Positions 58,534 to 64,000 of a stretch of 64,000 nucleotides of DNA are shown here, one piece after another (within the stretch, counting starts at the first letter, position 1; each line of letters begins with the position of its first letter). The stretch lies in contig NEEC01000010.1 of the NCBI GenBank assembly GCA_002189035.1, positions 992,001 through 1,056,000 of the forward strand, given 5' to 3'. The DNA is from Utricularia gibba. Taxonomy: Eukaryota; Streptophyta; Magnoliopsida; Lamiales; Lentibulariaceae. The position numbers and the translations under genes were made by a program. The notes under the pieces were generated by a model. The model was not told the origin of the DNA, made no database searches, and saw nothing but the letters and a program-made list of their open reading frames with translations.

Positions 58534-59009
58534 GACACCAGATTCCTTTCTATACAAGTACCTTGTTTTGTTCTGGTCGGCCATTTTGCAACTGGTTGGC
58601 GTGTATCTCCATTCGCTAAAGATTCGGAACCGGAAGATCAGGAACACGCTCTGATTACACGAGTTATATCAAAATCTTTCAATGCCTTGAGTAACAAAAG
58701 AAATGCAGCAGAATCATATCAATGGATCTCACATTTGAAAATGGTCAAAGCATTTATGGAGGGTCGAGCTTAAGAAGAACAAGTGAGGTCTGTGCAGTGT
58801 AGAGGGCAAAATCCAAATATACATATTACAGGTAGGTAGCATACGCTAAAATAGAGGCACTTCATGTCTTGCACTACGATTCTAAGCTGTTCTTCGATAC
58901 AAACCATACAATTTCTCAAACATGAACACAAGAGAATACGGCAGGAAGAAGCATCAATTGAATACTTAATTGCAAGTAACCTGATGTTTATTCCACGCGC
59001 GTAAGCAAC
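58534..59009. other. Convergent 3' ends of UPP and PRA1.A genes
   Basis: Only presumed 3' untranslated sequence from both sides; no ORF or RNA seen. Confidence 0.5.
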
Positions 59010-60280
59010 CTAAATCTCACTATAGTTGCGCCACACAGCACGAAACTCCTCTCGAAATGTGTTCAAGCGAGCTTTTAGGTTTGGTGTCCTGATGCTTGCA
59101 TGAAGAAGGGTGGCTGAGAGTGTCATGAGGGGTAAAGCATTAGAAACTAGAATGCATGTATACATACTCAAGAGTTGCATGAGGACTCAAATTACCCAGA
59201 AGCCCGATAGCCAACGCCCAAAGGAGGGTAAGGAGGCCACACGAGACCAACCAGATGATGAAACTAACTGAAAAAATGAAATGATCATTAAGACTGAAGA
59301 AAAGATACGATTATTCTTAGATTAAAGAACCTCAGAAACTTTCACCTGATGAAAATACAAGAACAAATACCCATCGAGGCCTTCCACAGACATGTATTGC
59401 TCGTTTGGAAGATGGGCGCCCACGAATAACAGGCCTGACATTGTAAAAAAAGTTCGGATTAGAAAAGCTGAATCGAATTCTCAGCAGTACAAGAACGTAA
59501 GGAACACTCACGTCAATGGAGGTCTCATTTTTGCAGCTAAATGTGGAGAGAACTGCCTGACTGTTCTCGTGACTTTTTCACTGAATGTACTTGCAAAGCT
59601 AAGAAAAAAGAAACAGCAAAACGACGTAAGTCCCCATAAGAACAAACGGAAACTTCTATCCACAAGCACAAAATTCAATTTCAACTTAAGGGAGCAGAAA
59701 AAACGAAAGGAATAAAAACTCAGAGCAAGAACAACCAAACAGGTGGATTAAAAGATGCATTGATATACCTATCATTCAGAAACGCAACACTAAGCGCTGT
59801 CATTAGAGCGGCAACAATTGCCAGAGGCCTTCTAAGAAAGCCCATGCCTGAAACACAAATCCGTAGAGATGCCAATAAACATTCCGGAACAGGGAATCAA
59901 CAACTAAAAAATGCACATAATTGTCCAGAGAAACAAGCTCACCTAGAATAAAAATGATGAGGATGAAATAATTGGTCCGGTAGCTGTAAACAAAAGCATG
60001 TCCCAAAAAAAACCCTTTTCAGAAAGATGAAATGTATAAACTTCAGAAATTTCATTCCAAAATCCTGAAGGCAACTCAGCGTTGCTGATGCGATAAAAAA
60101 ATTGAAGAAAACTTGAACCTACTAATAAAGATTGCACTTAAGGCGGCTGTTCCATTTAGCATACGATCGAGGAAACGTGAATCGCGAGAAGAACTCCGAC
60201 AGAGGACGCGGCGGCGACGACCAATCGACTTCTCGCAACGCCTCAATCAGATCCTCCGCAGTCACGTTGCTCCAATCCAT
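59010..60280 (-). CDS. PRA1 family protein (A-type)
   Basis: Prenylated Rab acceptor 1 family membrane protein of the endomembrane system, acting in Rab-dependent vesicle traffic. Seven exons: 60280-60123, 59983-59943, 59847-59769, 59598-59512, 59434-59346, 59267-59196, 59113-59010; in frame to 209 aa. The donor after NLY is TTA-GTAGGT; reading past it meets TAG TAG, so the splice is required. Seen: MDWSNVTAEDLIEALREVDW, FFSRFTFPRSYAKWNSRLK, TNYFILIIFIL, GFLRRPLAIVAALMTALSV, SEKVTRTVRQFSPHLAAKMR, RPRWVFVLVFSS, then a Leu-rich membrane segment, and NLKARLNTFREEFRAVWRNY. The order matches the A-type subgroup. No defect. Confidence 0.92.
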
Positions 60281-60839
60281 TTTTTAGGAAAATTCTCCGG
60301 TGGAAACAACGGCGAACTAGGATCAGGTAGCGAAAACGAAACAAGCTTTTTTTTTTGGAAAACGTGAAGAGTATGATTCCAATAGAATAAACCCCCTGTA
60401 ATTGTAAATAGAAACCCTAATTTGAATGAGAATTAAATAACACTAAAAGAACAAATAATAATAAAAAAAGCCCCCAGTTTTCTGAGCAGCTGCCGTCGCA
60501 TTGAAACGGCGCCGTTCTGGTGGCGATGGCGTCAAGCAACTTCTCAATCTCGTCAATTTCCAGAAAACCCTATTAACCTGTTATTACCAATGTCCACCAA
60601 TCATTGATTTCGCTTCTACTCAATGAAAGTGGTCGATTGTCCAACTTGCGTGCGTTACCCTCATCATCTTCACACGGAAACCCAATAAAGGAGCCTTGAA
60701 TAATTTGGTAATACTGAGGGCGGATTCCAGCAGATTTCAAAAAAGACCACTTTTGGGGGTATATTGTATTGTTTTGTTGCTACTTTTTTACCGGTTTTGA
60801 GTAAAGGTTTTTTTGTTTGTGTTTGCTGAAGGTTTTGCA
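60281..60839. promoter_or_regulatory. Divergent promoter region between PRA1.A and ATG1 genes
   Basis: 559 bp between opposed ATGs, with leader sequence of both genes. I see no strong TATA box or motif cluster; the short distance suggests a shared housekeeping-type promoter. Confidence 0.4.
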
Positions 60840-63800
60840 ATGGCTCAGTCATCGCGAAGGTACCATGTTGTTGGGGATTATATGGTTGGGAGGCAGATAG
60901 GAGCCGGTTCGTTCTCGACGGTGTGGCATGCGCGCCATCGTATCCATGGGACTGAAGTGGCGATCAAGGAGATTCTCATGTCGCGGTTGAATCCCCGGTT
61001 GCAGGAAAGCCTTAAATCAGAGATCTTTATTCTGAAGAGAATAAATCACCCGAACATTATCCGCTTGCACGACATGATCGAGGTCCCCTTCTTCTCTGTT
61101 GTTCTTCTGAGTTGCGATTGCATATTAAGGAATGAGTAGATGGGTCCATGGGTCCCTAGGTGATGTCCTTATGCATCGGCATTAGCTTCCGCTTGGTGAT
61201 TTCCTTGAGGTTTCTGGGTGAAATGCTGCTAAATTTACTCTGCCCAAAGATAATGTATCTTGTTTTCTGGTACTAGTTAGGTCTAAGGCGAATTATGAAA
61301 AGATGGTTTTAAATCCGATAGGCATAAATGTCCGACTTAAGGGGAAGGGTTTTGACGCGGGGATGTTAAATCCAATCTGGAGTAAATGAGCAATTTTTGT
61401 CCCATTGCAGTTGACATCATACTGATGATGGTTTTTATGGTATATTTATGCTTTCCAAAAGCAGGTTCATTATGTGCATTTTTCCTTCCTAATGAATCAT
61501 GTTTTTCCAATGTGTAGGATTCCGGAAAGATTTATATCATTTTGGAATACTGCAAGGGAGGTGATCTTTCCATGTATATTCAACAACATCAGGGAAGAAT
61601 ATCTGAGGCAGCTGCGAAGCATTTTATGCAGCAACTGGGTATGTTTGTGATCTGATCAACCCATTTGTTCCATAATTTTGCTCTCTCTAATACAAAAACT
61701 CATGCAGCGGAAGGTCTTAAAGTTGTGCGTGAACATAGCCTCATACATAGGGATTTAAAACCTCAGGTTAGCAAAAGGAAACATTCTTTCTCCACATCTA
61801 TCCCTACTACAGCTGTTTTCAAGTTGAAATAGCGTTTGAAGAAAACCTCTTAGGTATATGCTGATCAATACATAATCAAAGTCGTGCATTGAAGTTCTTG
61901 GCTGAGCTTTCATAACTTCCGTTTTTTCTTCATAAAAAACTGAACTTCACATGTGCACTTTTCTTATTTCTGGAGCAGAATCTACTCCTTTCTAGTAAAG
62001 ATGACAAAAGCATCTTGAAGATCGCGGACTTTGGATTTGCAAGGTGTGGATTCTAGATAAATAGCTGACATGTTTATTAGAACCCTTGTTGGCCACAATA
62101 TTTGGTTGCAAATATTACTCCTACTATCTGCATAAACTCTGTCCTTTATTGGTTATCTGGACATGGGGTTATGAGGCCCTTTCAACACATTTTGTTTCTA
62201 GACACCTGTATTCTTGCACTTGGGCATGGAACAAACCTTTCAAGTGAATTTTCTTATTGGTCAATAGCTTCTCTAAGCTACAAATTGAATGTTCTCCTTT
62301 TCTAGGCCCCTGCAGCCTACAGGACTTGCAGAAACCTTATGTGGTTCACCGTTGTACATGGCTCCCGAGATCATGCAGCTTCAGAAATATGATGCTAAGG
62401 TGAGATATTAACAATACTCAAGCAGCCATTAACACATCGGAGATCCCTGTTAGATTTGCTCCTATAATGCCAGGCAGATCTGTGGAGTGTTGGTGCCATC
62501 TTGTTTCAACTTGTAACCGGGAAGCCACCATTCACTGGGAATAACCAAATACAGGTTGGCTCAGTTTACATTGCTCAGCGTTTTGTTTCTGGTGTTTCAA
62601 AAGCTTTTGGTTGGTGTCTGTCTGAATTGTTCTCAAAATCTTCTGCAGCTTCTAAATAACATTATGAAGTCAACTGAGCTCCAGTTTCCTCCTGAGGCGG
62701 AAGGTTTGAGTCCTGCTTGCATCGATTTGTGCAAGAAATTGCTTCGTCGTGATCCAGGTTTTAGGAAAGCTTCAGACTCCGTTATACAACCCACTGTGAA
62801 ACTTTACCCTCATGCATCAGTAACAGTATACATCCACGTTATCTGAAATCTGAAGTATTTGTTTTAACAGTGGAGCGGCTGACATTTGAAGAATTTTTTA
62901 GCCATCCATATCTACTTGAAGGACATGCCGATGAAAGTTTCAGGTGCATTTCAAACATTTGCTCACGAGTATGAGCTTTTGGTTTCATGTCTGGATGTTA
63001 TTTTTTTCTGCTATCAGGAGCAGGAAATCCAAAGGGGTTTCTTACAATCATCCCGCAAGAAGCACAGAACAATCGTCTCAGGATGATTACCTGCCATTCA
63101 CTCTAGATGATGATGCTACTGGTCCAGATGCAAACGCTCCCCTCTCTACGAAGCAAAGCATGCAGCCCGCTTATGGGTTTTCTCCCGGGCTAAAGAGAGA
63201 TCCGGTTTCGAATCTTGGTAAACTAGCAGATTCTTCCAATCCCAGAGGTGGTAGGTGCTAGTTCATCATTTTCATTCTTTTCTTCCAGTGTTTTTTTTTT
63301 CCTGATTCTTCTGAACTTGACAGTTTTAGATTCACTGGAGTCAATCGATCAGGATTATGTGATTGTCTCAGGCACCCAGTTAGGCTCATCAGCATCACTA
63401 CGTTCTTCTAAGGCAAGTCACTGCCCCTCGAAATTTGGCAGTCATGATTCTAGAAATATGAACTCCACGAATGAAGGGCTGCCACTTACTAGTGGAGCAG
63501 CTGCTGGGGTCAGTTGCAACACAAACCTCGATGATAGACTCCCAATTGCGGGAACATCCCGGCAAGGTTCGATGGCTACAGCGGGCACCACTCAACAACC
63601 ATCTGCTGATGGCGTTAGGCGAATCAATTCTTTGCAGCATCATGCTGTGGCCATAACGGAACTAGTAAAAAGCAAGGTTGCTTCACACCTCTGTTTTTTT
63701 TTTTTTCTTTTTTGAATGTTGAAGTGTCTTGGTCATGGATGAATGTATTCTCGCAGCTCGAGGCAGGGAAGCAACTAGAAGCCTTTTCCATTCAGCTTGT

Positions 63801-64000
63801 GATTCTTGCCATATGGAAGCAAGCACTGAACATTTGCCACGCCCATGCTGCATCAGCTTTTGAAGAAAGCCGTACTAAGCTTGATATCAGGGAATCCCGA
63901 GATACCGCCAATGAAAATGAAGCTTCCGGCATTTGTGCCAAGATAGAGAGAGCATTTCTTCAGGAAGTAGAGCTTGCTGAACAACTTGCTAAAGCAGTAG
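60840..64000 (+). CDS. ATG1: ATG1 autophagy protein kinase (3' part outside the window)
   Basis: Ser/Thr kinase of the ATG1/ATG13 complex that starts autophagosome formation. Exons seen: 60840-61082, 61518-61638, 61708-61766, 61979-62043, 62306-62399, 62474-62554, 62649-62757, 62871-62943, 63018-63250, 63324-63676, 63757 to the window end; all joins keep frame, about 558 codons. Gly loop [15 protein letters not shown], catalytic Lys43 in [14 protein letters not shown] with D137, DFG with D158, [12 protein letters not shown], and [11 protein letters not shown]. After the kinase domain comes a Ser-rich linker with [15 protein letters not shown] and [10 protein letters not shown], then the start of the C-terminal domain ([20 protein letters not shown]). 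The donor after DMIE (GAG-GTCCCC) is weak. The protein continues past 64000. Confidence 0.93.

Overview
This is nuclear DNA from a flowering plant. Genes have many small exons with GT-AG introns, AT-rich introns and intergenic DNA, and plant-only families (CYP716, ECT, SAUR, NACK-type kinesin-7, PRA1.A, LHW-type bHLH). The two P450s and the SAUR are GC-rich at third positions while the other genes are not. That bimodal pattern fits a monocot, but this is inference and I cannot name the species.

Layout. 1-7.8 kb is repeat-rich: a degenerate FCP1/NIF-type HAD phosphatase-like gene, a tandem hairpin repeat, a broken Myb/SANT-like gene, a Tourist-type MITE and a pair of direct repeats. 7.8-17.8 kb holds two tandem CYP716-type P450s separated by a decayed hAT transposon and a foldback MITE. 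19.5-40 kb is a dense block: an ECT/YTHDF m6A reader, a nuclear CemA/DLDG1 homologue, two tandem OCT7/NiaP-like transporters, an NT5C-type HAD protein on the other strand, and a NACK-type kinesin-7. 40-48.6 kb is sparse, with one SAUR gene. 48.6-51.1 kb is an LHW-like bHLH gene. A Tourist-like MITE and a solo LTR with perfect 5-bp target duplications lie at 52.3-53.6 kb. 54.9-64 kb carries four housekeeping genes in two divergent pairs: organellar peptidyl-tRNA hydrolase / uracil phosphoribosyltransferase, and PRA1.A / ATG1 kinase (cut by the window end).

No pathway cluster is evident. The genes serve unrelated roles: triterpenoid-type oxidation, RNA methylation reading, plastid ion homeostasis, vitamin or organic cation transport, cytokinesis, auxin response, vascular-type bHLH regulation, pyrimidine salvage, organellar translation, vesicle traffic and autophagy. 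The clearest regulatory signals are four AACGG cores upstream of the mitotic kinesin and two GGCCCAWWW motifs between the PTH and UPP genes.

The most important observation for a user of this sequence is a recurring defect. At least six reading-frame breaks in otherwise conserved genes each correspond to loss of one base from a run of C or G. This looks like uncorrected homopolymer errors rather than independent pseudogenisation. I found no convincing new biological system. The most unusual anonymous structure is the 110-bp tandem hairpin repeat at 1.2-1.4 kb.
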